Source: Melissococcus plutonius ATCC 35311 (GTDB lineage: Bacteria; Bacillota; Bacilli; Lactobacillales; Enterococcaceae). Taken from it: a DNA stretch of 64,000 nucleotides. A program made the translations under genes and the position numbers. Each line of letters starts with the position of its first letter. The first letter of the stretch is position 1. The stretch covers positions 1,338,501 to 1,402,500 of the forward strand of contig NC_015516.1 of NCBI RefSeq assembly GCF_000270185.1, in the 5' to 3' direction. Of this stretch, positions 10,793 to 20,243 are shown piece by piece. The notes under the pieces were generated by a model. That model saw only the letters and a list, made by a program, of their open reading frames with translations. It was not told the DNA's origin and searched no databases.

Positions 10793-12484
10793 TTACATTT
10801 CATTTGGCGCATGTAATCCTAATAAACGTAAATCTTCTTTTAAAATAATTGTTAAAGCATAAACCAAGGCTAATCGATTCTCTTTTTGATTATCTTCTGT
10901 TAGTATTTTTACTTGAGCATAATATTTATTAAATGCCTGTGCTAAACGAATAGCATGTTTAGCAATAACAGAAGGTTCATATTTATCTGCCGCAGTTAAA
11001 ACAATTGTAGGAAATTCTTGCAACAATTTGATAATTCTCCAGCTTTCTGAATCATTTAATGCATAATTTGTATCTGCTTTAGGTATAAATTCTGCTTTTC
11101 TTAGAATACTCATTGCACGTGCATGGGTATATTGTACGTATGGTCCTGTTTCACCTTCAAACTGAACAACTTCATCTAAGACAAAATCAAAATTGTTCAA
11201 ACGATCATTTTTTAAATCATGAAAAATAACTGCGCCAATTCCTACTTGTTTTGCTACTTCTTCACGATTCATTAATTCGGGATTCTTTTCTGCAATTTGT
11301 TGATTAGCTGATTCTATAGCTTCATTTAATACCTCTTCTAGTAAAACAACTTTTCCCTTACGAGTAGAGAGCTTTTTACCACCTTGAGTGATTAAGCCAA
11401 ATGGAATATGCTTCATATCATCTGACCAATCAAATCCTAATTCTTTTAAAACAGCTTTTAGCTGTTTAAAATGAATGGCTTGTTCGTTACCAACAATATA
11501 AAGAGATTTAGCAAAATCATAGGTGCGTTTGCGATATAACGCAGCCGCCAAATCACGTGTAATGTATAAGGTTGCTCCATCAGATTTACGAATCAAAGCT
11601 GGATTTAGTTCGTAAGAAGAAAGATCAACAATCTCTGCACCTTTATCCTCTTCTAATAGATGTTTTTCTTCAAGCATTGTGACAATTTCATCCATCTTAT
11701 CATTATAAAAGGCTTCACCATTATATGAGTCAAAAGAAACTTCTAGCATTGCATAGATCTTATTAAACTCTTGCAAAGATTCTTCGCGGAACCATTTCCA
11801 TAGTTGTGTTGCCTCAGTGTCGCCTTCTTCTAATTTTTTAAACCAAACTCTAGCCTCATCGTTTAACTCTTCATTTTTTTCGGCTTCATCATGGAATTTA
11901 ACATACAAATGGAATAGTTCAAGAATGGGTGTCATTTTTACTTTCTCTTCTGATCCCCATTTCTTGTAAGCCACAATTAATTTACCAAATTGGGTTCCCC
12001 AATCACCTAAATGGTTAATTCGAACAGGTTGATACCCAATTTTTTTCAAGATTAATGCAATAGAATTACCAATAACGGTTGAACGTAAATGCCCCATAGA
12101 AATTGGTTTTGCAATATTCGGAGAAGACATATCGATAGTAATATTGCGATTTTCACCGATTGTATATTCTCCATAATGATTTTTTTCTTGCAAAATAGTT
12201 TGAATAACTTGTTGACTAATCATTTCCTTACACATAAAGAAGTTCAAATATGGACCAACTACAGCAATTTTTTCAAATTCTGTTGTGTTGATTTTTTCAG
12301 CTAATTCAGTTGCAATTTGTTTGGGTGCTTTTCGGTAAGTTTTTGCAAGTATAAAAGTTGGAAAAGCAACATCTCCATGCTCTACTGCTTTAGGAGTTTC
12401 TAAAGCTTGTAAAATTTGCTCCATCTTCAGGTCATCTTTAACGACTTCATAAATTGCTTTTGCTACTATTTCTTTATTGTTCAC
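10793..12484 (-). CDS. argS: Arginyl-tRNA synthetase
   Basis: Class I synthetase that charges tRNA-Arg. Motifs: the HIGH-like [14 protein letters not shown] (about residue 125), the KMSKS-like region STRKGK, the N-terminal Add-1 domain and a C-terminal anticodon-binding helical domain ending in the typical [11 protein letters not shown] chose the GTG at 12484 because GGAGGG lies 7-8 bases upstream; the longer frame to 12598 runs through the T-box terminator. 563 aa, the family length. Expression is probably controlled by the T-box leader immediately upstream. Confidence 0.96.
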   Translation of the reverse strand: MNNKEIVAKAIYEVVKDDLKMEQILQALETPKAVEHGDVAFPTFILAKTYRKAPKQIATELAEKINTTEFEKIAVVGPYLNFFMCKEMISQQVIQTILQEKNHYGEYTIGENRNITIDMSSPNIAKPISMGHLRSTVIGNSIALILKKIGYQPVRINHLGDWGTQFGKLIVAYKKWGSEEKVKMTPILELFHLYVKFHDEAEKNEELNDEARVWFKKLEEGDTEATQLWKWFREESLQEFNKIYAMLEVSFDSYNGEAFYNDKMDEIVTMLEEKHLLEEDKGAEIVDLSSYELNPALIRKSDGATLYITRDLAAALYRKRTYDFAKSLYIVGNEQAIHFKQLKAVLKELGFDWSDDMKHIPFGLITQGGKKLSTRKGKVVLLEEVLNEAIESANQQIAEKNPELMNREEVAKQVGIGAVIFHDLKNDRLNNFDFVLDEVVQFEGETGPYVQYTHARAMSILRKAEFIPKADTNYALNDSESWRIIKLLQEFPTIVLTAADKYEPSVIAKHAIRLAQAFNKYYAQVKILTEDNQKENRLALVYALTIILKEDLRLLGLHAPNEM

Positions 12485-12514
12485 TTTAATAGCCCTCCTA
12501 TATAAAAATAAAAA

Positions 12515-12735
12515 CAAATAAAAAATCTCTAATGGTTTAAAAACCATTAGAGACGAGAAAAATCCCGCGGTACCACTCTGATTGTCAGGAATGACCAACT
12601 TAACTATAACGGTAGCTGCCGTTTCATCTCAAAAGTGCGCTTTTCTATTTCCATTTATCTAGCTCACACTCTCCCAGATTCGCTTAAAAATAAAAAATAG
12701 AATTTTCTTCATCAACGATGAATCATTATTAATTT
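12515..12735 (-). promoter_or_regulatory. T-box riboswitch leader of argS
   Basis: The conserved T-box sequence (AGAGTGGTACCGCGGG on the minus strand) lies at 12564-12579 and is followed by a 13-bp terminator stem at 12526-12553 with a T run. The element is thus placed to sense uncharged tRNA through antitermination. Upstream, a distal stem I-like segment (12650-12690) and the motif GCGCACTTTTGAG occur. The triplet CGC (Arg) at 12637-12639 sits where a specifier codon is expected. The specifier assignment is inference; the proximal stem I was not folded. Confidence 0.85.
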
Positions 12736-12904
12736 ATATATTAACAGAAAAAATTCCATATGGCTAGTTGATTCTCTTATTATTAGTGGATAAATGACAA
12801 TTCTGATCAGTCAAATAGAAATAAAAAGAACAACTGAAAATTAAATAGAAAAATGAATAACAAATGTTTTATTTTTCTATTTAATAATCCTTATAGTTTT
12901 AAAA

Positions 12905-13933
12905 TTAGAGATAAGGAAAATTTAAACCTGGCAGAGCATTTAAATCCCATTCAGCAAAATGACCTTTTTCCCACTCTATGTACGCCGCTGCACCAATCAT
13001 GGCTGCATTATCACCACATAATCGTAATGAAGGAATAATTAAGTGAGTTGTTGGTAAATTTTCCTCTAAGGATTTTTTCATTTTTTCTCTTAAGCCTTGG
13101 TTTGCTGCTACCCCTCCAGCAATAATTAATTGCTTGACAGAATATTCCTGACATGCTCGAATGGTTTTTTCCACCAAGACGTCAACCACACTTGCTTGAA
13201 AGCTAGCTGCTAAATCTTCTTTATTTAATTTTTCTTCACGTTGTTGTGCATTATGAACTGTATTAATAAAAGAACTTTTAAGTCCACTAAAACTAAAATC
13301 ATAATTATCTTCTTTTAACATCGCACGTGGAAAATGATAGGTATCTTTTCCCTTATGAGCCAAGAGGTCGACTTCTTTTCCACTTGGATAGGAAAGACCT
13401 AAAACTCTACCAATTTTATCATACGCTTCTCCTGCAGCATCATCCCTAGTTTCACCAATAATTTCATACGAGCCAGCCTCTTTCATATAAACCAATTCGG
13501 TATGTCCACCACTAACTAGCAAAGAGATTAATGGAAATTTAAGTGGTTCAATCAAATTTGCTGCATAAGTATGACCAGCCATGTGATTCACTTGTACTAA
13601 GGGTAAACCATGCGCCCAAGCGAATGCTTTGGCTGCTGAGACGCCAATCAATAAAGCACCTACCAATCCAGGTCCATAGGTAACAGCAACACCACTAAGA
13701 TCTTCTGGTCGAACAGCTGCTTCTTCCAATGCCTCTTCTATACAAAATGTTATCTGTTCAACATGGTGACGACTAGCCACTTCTGGAACCACACCGCCAA
13801 ATCTTCGATGACTATGGATTTGTGATGCAATAATGTTTGAAAGAATTTGATGACCATCTGCAACAACTGCTACACTTGTTTCATCACAGCTACTTTCTAT
13901 TGCTAATAGTAACACTCTTTTCATTTTCTCCAT
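12905..13933 (-). CDS. tsaD: tRNA t6A threonylcarbamoyltransferase subunit TsaD
   Basis: Catalytic subunit that transfers threonylcarbamoyl to A37 of ANN-decoding tRNAs, together with TsaB and TsaE. ASKHA-fold motifs: [13 protein letters not shown] at the N-terminus, the metal-binding H.x3.H in [22 protein letters not shown], and [10 protein letters not shown] near the C-terminus. The ATG at 13933 was chosen (AGAAGG upstream, 8-base spacing). 342 aa is normal. The start overlaps the second acetyltransferase gene. The tsaB-rimI-rimI-tsaD cluster is operon-like. Confidence 0.96.
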   Translation of the reverse strand: MEKMKRVLLLAIESSCDETSVAVVADGHQILSNIIASQIHSHRRFGGVVPEVASRHHVEQITFCIEEALEEAAVRPEDLSGVAVTYGPGLVGALLIGVSAAKAFAWAHGLPLVQVNHMAGHTYAANLIEPLKFPLISLLVSGGHTELVYMKEAGSYEIIGETRDDAAGEAYDKIGRVLGLSYPSGKEVDLLAHKGKDTYHFPRAMLKEDNYDFSFSGLKSSFINTVHNAQQREEKLNKEDLAASFQASVVDVLVEKTIRACQEYSVKQLIIAGGVAANQGLREKMKKSLEENLPTTHLIIPSLRLCGDNAAMIGAAAYIEWEKGHFAEWDLNALPGLNFPYL

Positions 13934-14393
13934 ACTTTTCACCTTCTAACTTTTTACACATTACCCATGCATGTTCTTTTGGTGCTTGATAATAATTTTT
14001 TCGATGTCCTATCATTGAAAAACCTAACATTTCATAAAAATGCCTTGCCACTTTATTTGATTCTCTAACTTCTAAAAATACTTTTTCAATTTTTTCATCG
14101 ATCAATTGCTGCTGAAAAGTAGCAAATAATTGTTTTCCAATGCCTTGTTTCTGTTTGTTTTTTGTGATTACAAAGTTATTAATCTGTACTTCAGATAAAA
14201 GTACATGATATCCAAGATAACCTAGCCATTCATTTTCTTCAATAAAAATAAGATACTGACTATGAGGCTGTAGTAAATCATCAAAAAATTGTTGTTCTGT
14301 CCAAGGTGATCCATTTACATAACTGACTTCACTTAATTGCCAAAGTTGAGATGAAGCTCTTTCTCTTGATAATTGTTCTTTTGTTAAAATCAT
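13890..14393 (-). CDS. rimI: RimI-like GNAT acetyltransferase (second copy)
   Basis: GNAT-fold N-acetyltransferase of the ribosomal-protein S18 N-terminal acetylase type. The acetyl-CoA site [12 protein letters not shown] (R/Q-x-x-G-x-G/A) and [18 protein letters not shown] are intact, 167 aa. The ATG at 14393 is preferred: it follows GAAGAAGG and overlaps the stop that the upstream rimI copy would have if its frame were restored. It is one of two tandem RimI paralogues between tsaB and tsaD; which one modifies S18 is unknown. Confidence 0.9.
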   Translation of the reverse strand: MILTKEQLSRERASSQLWQLSEVSYVNGSPWTEQQFFDDLLQPHSQYLIFIEENEWLGYLGYHVLLSEVQINNFVITKNKQKQGIGKQLFATFQQQLIDEKIEKVFLEVRESNKVARHFYEMLGFSMIGHRKNYYQAPKEHAWVMCKKLEGEKYGENEKSVTISNRK

Positions 14394-14424
14394 TTTTGGC
14401 CTTCTTCTAAATAACAAATCATTT

Positions 14425-14943
14425 CTAAAGCATCTTCATTTTTTCAACATAGTATCCCTGCTTAATGCTTTTTGGTATAAAACCTGTTTTTCGATATAAG
14501 CATTGTGCAGAATGATTACTTATCCGAACTTCCAGCGATAATGTTTTACATTTATGAAAATAGGCATATCGTTTGATTTCTTCAATCAAATATCTTGCGA
14601 TTCCTCTACCTTGATAAGCCGGTTTTACGGCAATATTTGTAACATGTAGATCCTTTTTAGCTAATCTACAACCAATAAATCCAACGGCTTCTTGTTTATA
14701 GCTAATTAAAAGATACAAATGAGGAGATAAGGTATGCAATTCAGATAAAAACATTGAATTCGTCCAAGGCAATTCGCCATTGTAGACTTCTCTTTCTATA
14801 TCTAATAACACTTTAATATCTTTTATGGTAATTTCATGAATAAAATATTTTTTATCTTGAATGATTACCCAATCTTTGATACAAAAAGGTTGATCAGTAA
14901 AAAATAAACTTAAATTGGATAGCCAATTAAATTTTTTCCACAT
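14425..14943 (-). CDS. rimI: RimI-like GNAT acetyltransferase (first copy), C-terminus truncated by a frameshift
   Basis: 172 aa GNAT acetyltransferase with an intact acetyl-CoA motif (PAYQGRGIARYLIEEI) and SLEVRISNHSAQCLYRKTGF. The frame ends abruptly at KMKML. Adding one A to the run of six A at 14438-14443 would extend the reading frame through [16 protein letters not shown] to a TGA at 14390-14392, which overlaps the ATG of the next gene exactly (ATGA). That coupling supports a one-base loss. The catalytic core survives, so the product may still work. Starts at 14943 with GGAG upstream, overlapping tsaB. Confidence 0.88.
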   Translation of the reverse strand: MWKKFNWLSNLSLFFTDQPFCIKDWVIIQDKKYFIHEITIKDIKVLLDIEREVYNGELPWTNSMFLSELHTLSPHLYLLISYKQEAVGFIGCRLAKKDLHVTNIAVKPAYQGRGIARYLIEEIKRYAYFHKCKTLSLEVRISNHSAQCLYRKTGFIPKSIKQGYYVEKMKML

Positions 14944-15649
14944 AATTGCATTCTCCAGCAGTGTGGGTTTTCAACCAATTTTCTTCTGCCTCAACTCGTT
15001 TCAAATAACTCGGTGAAAATGTATGAATATTCTCAAGCGGTGTTTGATCTTTTCCTAATTGAGCTAGAACAGCGCCACAAGGTATTTGCCATTGAGCAAT
15101 TTTATTTATAGTCGCTTGAGGCAATTGTTTTTTAATAGTAACTTCAAATTTTTTAACGTCAACTCCGACAAAATAGATCTTTGAAAATTCTTGCAACATC
15201 ATTAGCCAATCCGTTAATGCAATATGTCGATCTGAATAAATAGTCTGTAACTTTCCCTTCTCATCATAGGTATAAGCTCCCGTATAAATATTTTCCCTAC
15301 GAGCATCAAATAAAGGAATAATGATACCATCAATTCCAACACAATTTGCTGCTAATGTTTCTAAACTGGAAACCGCAGTTAACTCTTTCTTCAAGGTATA
15401 GGCCAACGTTTTAGCAGTAGTTATGCCAATTCTCAATCCAGTATAAGAACCAGGACCCCTTGCAACCACAAAACGATCAATAGCTGTTGGCTTCAGATGA
15501 AGATCATGCATCAATCGATCAATGGTTGGCATTAATGTGATACTATGATTTTTATTTATTGTGGTCGTATATTCTCCTAAGATTTGATCCTCTTCACAAA
15601 CAGCTACACTTAAAGCTTGATTAGACGTATCCATGGCTAATAATCGCAA
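14927..15649 (-). CDS. tsaB: tRNA t6A biosynthesis protein TsaB
   Basis: Inactive ASKHA paralogue that scaffolds TsaD for t6A synthesis. Signatures: LLAMDTSNQALSVAV at the N-terminus and ARGPGSYTGLRIGITTAKTLAY (about residues 64-85). 240 aa. It is the first gene of the tsaB-rimI-rimI-tsaD cluster and overlaps the following acetyltransferase by 17 bases. tsaE, the third partner, is not in the window. Confidence 0.95.
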   Translation of the reverse strand: MRLLAMDTSNQALSVAVCEEDQILGEYTTTINKNHSITLMPTIDRLMHDLHLKPTAIDRFVVARGPGSYTGLRIGITTAKTLAYTLKKELTAVSSLETLAANCVGIDGIIIPLFDARRENIYTGAYTYDEKGKLQTIYSDRHIALTDWLMMLQEFSKIYFVGVDVKKFEVTIKKQLPQATINKIAQWQIPCGAVLAQLGKDQTPLENIHTFSPSYLKRVEAEENWLKTHTAGECNYVEKI

Positions 15650-15820
15650 ACTTGATCCCTTTCTTTCTCTTTTATTCTCTTGTACTGTTAATCTGTCGAT
15701 TATTGTAGCATAATTATTGTTTCTATAAAAGTCTGTTAGTTTTAATACGTTTTACTTTGTTAATTTTTTCATTAATCAGATACTTTTTTTCTTGTTTATC
15801 CTATTAAAGATGTTCTTTGA

Positions 15821-17860
15821 TTATTTTATGTTTGCTTCTAAATAATCAATTAAAGGTTTCCCAATATTAACGGGTGTATTATTTTTTCTTGAATCTTCCG
15901 TCATAATAACTGTTAAAAATTTATTATTACTTCGATCCATTGTAAGTAGAAAACTATTTTCAGTACCTAAAGTGTCCTGTTTATTTTTTATTTCTGCTGT
16001 CCCTGTTTTAGCGGCTAAAGAGAAGGCTGGATTGTACATATTATGAACATATCCTGTCTCATCTTCAACACTTCCTAACAGATCATCGGCAATTAGATTT
16101 GCAGATGATTTACTAATAACATTTGCTTTTATTTTACGTGGCTGGTCCAATTTTAATTTTGGATAAACCAATGAACCGTTATTTTGAAATACGCTAAAAA
16201 CTGTTGCTTGTTGAATAGGTGAAAGTAGTAATTGTCCTTGACCATAGCCAGTATCTGCCAACAAGATTTCTGAATCTAAATTATGATTAGAGATTTGTGC
16301 AGGCTGCATTTCAAACGGTAATTTTAAGTCTTCACCAAAAATAAATTTATCTAATCCATTTTTGAATGTTTTCTTTCCCATTCGTAATGTTTGCTGTGCA
16401 AAATAAATATTATCCGAATGAACGAGTGCTGTTTTTAAATCAACTAATGGATCTGCCTTTACCCTTGTTACATAGTAATCTCCCCAATCATGATTTTTCT
16501 GCCATTTTAAGCCACTGATTGGCAAGGATTCATTGGGTTTCAAGGTATTAGCATCTAAGCCAATTGCACCTGTAATTGTTTTGAATGTTGATCCTGGCGC
16601 ATAACGTGTTGCATATCTTGCCGTAAAAGGTGAATTTTTATCTTTTAAATAAGCATCATAATCAGATGAAGAAATTCCTGCTACCATTTTATTTGGATCA
16701 TAAGAGGGTGAGCTGACAACAGCTAATAAATCTCCTTGTTGTGGACTCTTAATAATAGCACTCCCCGGTTTATTATCAAAGATTGAAAAAGCTTGTTTTT
16801 GAGCAGTTTGATCAATCGTTAAATGAAGAGTTTGCCCATCTTGTTTTTTCGTTTTTTGTAAAATCGTTTTTTCGTTATTTTTTTCATCTGTAATCATAAG
16901 AGTCCCACCGCTTTGGCCTCTTAGTTGTTTATCATAATATTTTTCTAAACCAGTTTTTCCGACCATCCCTTCACTAGCTAAAGAGGGATCATTTTTAATT
17001 TCTTCAGCTGTGACTTGTCCTGTATAGCCAATTAATTGAGCTGCTGCCTCTTTTAAAGGATAATAGCGAACTTTTGTTTTTTGAATCATTGTTCCCTGTG
17101 GCAATTCATTCACAGGTGAATCAGAGATAGTCAGGGGAACAAATGAATCTGACTGTACCCATGATTGTGCTAATTTTTTATTTATTTCATCATCAGAAAA
17201 ATGAAACTGTTGACCAATTTTTTTTATTGTTTCCTCTTTTTGTTGTTCATTTTCTCCCAATTTACCTGGTACAATTCCTACTTGATCCAGTTCTTGATTT
17301 ACTGCTAAATCATTGTCATTACGATCAACAATTTTTCCTCTTTCTGCTTCATTTGTTTGGATAGAAACCTTGTCATTTTTTTCCATTTTTGGAAAAATTA
17401 AAGTTGGTGTCTATTCAATAAGATAATTCTTCCCAATCTTTTTAAGTGTTGCCTGGTAGTTAAGATTAGAAAGTTTTCCAAGTGGTGTGCTCATTTCTAA
17501 TGTATAGTTTAATGTATATTGTTGATTATTTTTTTTAGCGATTGAAATATTTTGACTTTTGATATCCTGTGCTTGTATGCCAGTGAAAATTGTTTGATAC
17601 TTCTTTTGCATAGATTGAACAGTATACCCATTTTTGCTTAAAGATTCTTCTTGAAGAAATTTTGCTAGTTGATTGAATTTTTGTTTTTTTATTGCTTGTA
17701 AAAAGTTACTTGCTACCTTTTCAGCCGCTTGCTGTTCTTGTTTTTGATGCCAACTATTATAAGCAAAATAACCACCAATTCCTAAAATAATGACACCTAT
17801 CATTATTCCTAAGATTATGCTTTGTTTGTGATTGTTTTTTGGTTGCCTTCTCATTTCCAT
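15821..17860 (-). pseudogene. Low-affinity class B penicillin-binding protein (PBP5/MecA type) with in-frame stop
   Basis: The complete frame spans 680 codons, the length of enterococcal PBP5. Order: cytoplasmic tail and membrane anchor (residues about 14-34), MecA-type NTF2-like N-terminal domain (to about 149), a PBP dimer domain, then the transpeptidase with all three motifs, STFK (APGSTFKT), SDN (HSDNIYFA) and KTGTAE. An in-frame TAG at 17411-17413 interrupts it after NYLIE, where related proteins have a Trp codon, so TGG to TAG is likely. The next ATG (17386) has no ribosome binding site and no anchor. The transpeptidase is otherwise undamaged, which suggests recent loss, readthrough or an error. 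Confidence 0.88.
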
Positions 17861-18264
17861 TTCCTAAACTCCTCTTCATCATACATATGTAGTCTTTCTT
17901 TATTGAACTTGAACTATGAACTTCAACTATAAAATTTTCATTACTATTTTTTTCAATAAAAAATAAATAAGTTTTTTATTAAGAATTTTTATCCTAATTA
18001 ATATAATTACTGAATTGTATAATAAAAAACTATAAAAAATTTAGTTGATCAGCTATAGGACCTACTGAAATTATAATAACAAACTACCTATCAATCTTCC
18101 TATAGTTTATTAAATTGGTCAATACTAAACTTAATTAAAAAGCTAATTACCATAAACAGCTAGTTGATTAAAAAAAATTAAAAGTGATAATATTTTACTC
18201 TCTAATTATTTAATTTAGATTTTTAATCTATTATTAGATTACTTTAAATGAATCATTCAAAGAA
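17861..18264. other. AT-rich intergenic region
   Basis: About 400 bases between the Apf-like gene and the PBP gene, both on the minus strand. It presumably holds the PBP promoter near the 17861 end. No ORF or convincing structured element was found. Confidence 0.4.
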
Positions 18265-18306
18265 ACAAAAAAACAGCAGAACGAATTTCGTTCTGCTGTT
18301 TTTTCT
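18265..18306 (-). terminator. Intrinsic terminator after the Apf-like gene
   Basis: Perfect 14-bp stem AACAGCAGAACGAA / TTCGTTCTGCTGTT with a very short loop, flanked by A and T runs. On the minus strand it follows the stop at 18342 and ends in a long T run. Confidence 0.88.
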
Positions 18307-18341
18307 GTTTTAAACAATGATTTTACTGAAAAAGAAACTTT

Positions 18342-18899
18342 TTAGTACCAACCATTATTCATCCAGAAAGTTTTTGCTTGTTCCCAAGAACCATAACGTT
18401 CTGAAACATAGTTTTCAGCAACTTTTTCTTGGTTTGCAGGTGAATAATCACCTTTTAAGTATGAAGCATCTAATTGATATCGACCTATGTATTTCCCATT
18501 TGTTGCATTGTATGAGCCACTTGATTCTCTTTGTGCAATCCATTCTTTTGCTGAATTTGAATCGCTCGTTGGCGCACTTGTTTGAGCTGGTGCTTGTTTT
18601 TGTACCGTTGATGCTGGTTGAGCAACTGGTGTTGCCTGCATAGTTTTTGGTGTAGCTACAGCTGAATCTACCGTTTTAATTTGTAATTGTTGACCTTCAT
18701 AAATCATATTTATATTTGAAATTTGATTTTTGTTTGCAACTTCTTGTACATTTGTATGGTTTTTTGCAGCAATACTTGATAATGTATCTCCTGCTTGTAC
18801 TTTATATAAACTGTCTGCATGAACATTTCCTGCTCCAAGACTTAATCCGATTCCTGCTGCTAGCGTAGTTCCTAATAAAATTGTTTTTAGTGATTTCAT
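18342..18899 (-). CDS. Secreted LysM protein with Apf-type transglycosylase-like domain
   Basis: 185 aa secreted cell-wall protein. Signal peptide at about residues 1-29 (hydrophobic LLGTTLAAGIGLSLGAG, cleavage after VHA); LysM domain at about 30-75 (YKVQAGDTLSSIAAKN, IYEGQQLQI); Ala/Pro/Gln/Thr-rich linker; C-terminal domain WIAQRESSGSYNATNG.YIGRYQLD ending in YGSWEQAKTFWMNNGWY, the pattern of lactobacillar aggregation-promoting factors and related muramidase-like proteins. The ATG at 18899 fits the signal peptide and an AGGGGA site; the longer frame to 18968 adds a non-signal extension. Likely binds and remodels peptidoglycan. Confidence 0.9.
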   Translation of the reverse strand: MKSLKTILLGTTLAAGIGLSLGAGNVHADSLYKVQAGDTLSSIAAKNHTNVQEVANKNQISNINMIYEGQQLQIKTVDSAVATPKTMQATPVAQPASTVQKQAPAQTSAPTSDSNSAKEWIAQRESSGSYNATNGKYIGRYQLDASYLKGDYSPANQEKVAENYVSERYGSWEQAKTFWMNNGWY

Positions 18900-19246
18900 A
18901 TAAATGTGTAATCCCCTTTTAAGTAATTTATTATTCGCCGCTATCAACGACAAGGAATACTTTATCATTTATTTGTATTACATGGGTATTTTTACCATAA
19001 CAACTTGTATCTTTTGTTACATTCTAATTTCATTTCTGTAAAAAACTGTTTTTTATTTTATACTATTAGATTTTAAATAACTAATAATTAGATAACTATT
19101 TAGTAATTTTAAATAAGTAGTTCAATCAAAGACAAAAATAAAAATACCTAAAAATTTATTTTTAATAGCAAAAATAAATTTTTAGGTATAGAAAAATTAT
19201 TTAAATCATCAGCCATAATTTAGAGAAAGACACGTTTTACACACAA
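18900..19246. other. Leader region upstream of the Apf-like gene
   Basis: Contains the ribosome binding site and presumed promoter of the Apf-like gene. A 25-codon stretch on the minus strand (about 18932-19020, ending VFLVVDSGE) reads like protein but has no start codon, so it is not called. The remainder is AT-rich with no other supported feature. Confidence 0.35.
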
Positions 19247-19330
19247 TGCGGCCAAGAAGATTCGAACTTCCACGGTATTTCTACCACTAGCGCCTGAAGC
19301 TAGCGCGTCTGCCAATTCCGCCATGACCGC
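19247..19330 (-). tRNA. tRNA-Leu (anticodon CAG)
   Basis: Cloverleaf folds on the minus strand: acceptor GCGGTCA/TGGCCGC, D-arm with GGCAGAC, anticodon stem CTAGC/GCTAG with loop TTCAGGC (anticodon CAG, complement at 19294-19296), long variable arm as in tRNA-Leu, and T-loop GTTCGAATC. CCA is not encoded. Confidence 0.93.
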
Positions 19331-19433
19331 AAATAGAAAACTAAGAATATTATCGGCTATTTATAAAAATAACTCTCTCTATCATTTTCATTTGGTACTA
19401 AGACAACAATTTTCTGATAAAAAATCATATAAA

Positions 19434-19516
19434 TGCGGACGATGGGATTTGAACCCACACGAGCTAATGCTCACAAGACCCTCAATCTTGCATGTCTGCC
19501 TTTCCATCACATCCGC
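19434..19516 (-). tRNA. tRNA-Leu (anticodon GAG)
   Basis: Minus-strand cloverleaf: acceptor GCGGATG/CGTCCGC, anticodon stem CAAGA/TCTTG with loop TTGAGGG (anticodon GAG, complement at 19481-19483), long variable arm GAGCATTAGCTC, T-loop GTTCAAATC, discriminator A, no encoded CCA. It lies about 100 bases upstream of the other tRNA-Leu and may be co-transcribed with it. Confidence 0.93.
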
Positions 19517-19763
19517 TAAAATACTCTATATAGGGGTAAATTTGTAGCTGTATTTTTTAAAAAAAATAACAAATACCGCTTACTACTTTAACAATGGTAA
19601 TATAGAATAAAAAAAATGTCAATGAACAGTCTGTTAGAATAAATAGAAAATCTTAAAATTATCTTTTTAGGAATTTGAAAAAGATTAAAATAGTCGAACG
19701 TCATAAATTAATTTTTCTTTCAATAATTTATGACATTCATCTACCTATCTTAATTCATTAATT

Positions 19764-20243
19764 TTAACTAAATTCATTTTGGCGCAAAATTAAATGTCCA
19801 CCACATTTCCCACAAACAAAACGTTCAGTGTTCAATTTACGTTTTCTTAAAAATGTTGTTCGGCATTGCTCACATTCATAATGATGAAGAGATTTTGCTT
19901 TTTCGTCTATTAATGGAGGAACAAAGCGACTTCCCCCTGTTTGCTTTAATAAACGTTTAAATTCCTTATCTTTATGCTTATATCCTTTTCCAGCCAGGTG
20001 CAAATGGTAATGACAAAGTTCATGCTTAATCACTTTTATTAATTCATCAATACCATACCGATCAATAATTTTAGGATTAAACTCTAAATTATGGGAAGCC
20101 AGATAATAACGTCCGCCTGTTGTTTTTAATCTATAATTAAATGAAGCCATATGTGAAAAAGATTGATTGAATGATTCATTTGATATTTTTTCCACTAATA
20201 ATTGCAATGGTTCATTTGTGATAATTTTTTCTTTTGTTATCAT
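19764..20243 (-). CDS. SprT-like zinc-binding protein
   Basis: 159 aa with a metalloprotease-like signature HELCHYHLH (about residues 73-81) and a C-terminal zinc ribbon made of two Cys pairs (CEQC and CGKC). The SprT fold is shared with eukaryotic Spartan proteases; the function of bacterial members is unclear. The start ATG at 20243 overlaps the tex stop (ATGA), so the two are co-translated. The tex-sprT pair is usual in Bacilli (ydcI-ydcK). Confidence 0.92.
   Translation of the reverse strand: MITKEKIITNEPLQLLVEKISNESFNQSFSHMASFNYRLKTTGGRYYLASHNLEFNPKIIDRYGIDELIKVIKHELCHYHLHLAGKGYKHKDKEFKRLLKQTGGSRFVPPLIDEKAKSLHHYECEQCRTTFLRKRKLNTERFVCGKCGGHLILRQNEFS

Noticed and set aside
18932..19020. 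Protein-like stretch ending VFLVVDSGE upstream of the Apf-like gene
   Set aside because: No start codon in frame and only about 25 codons, so it may be coincidence or a relic.
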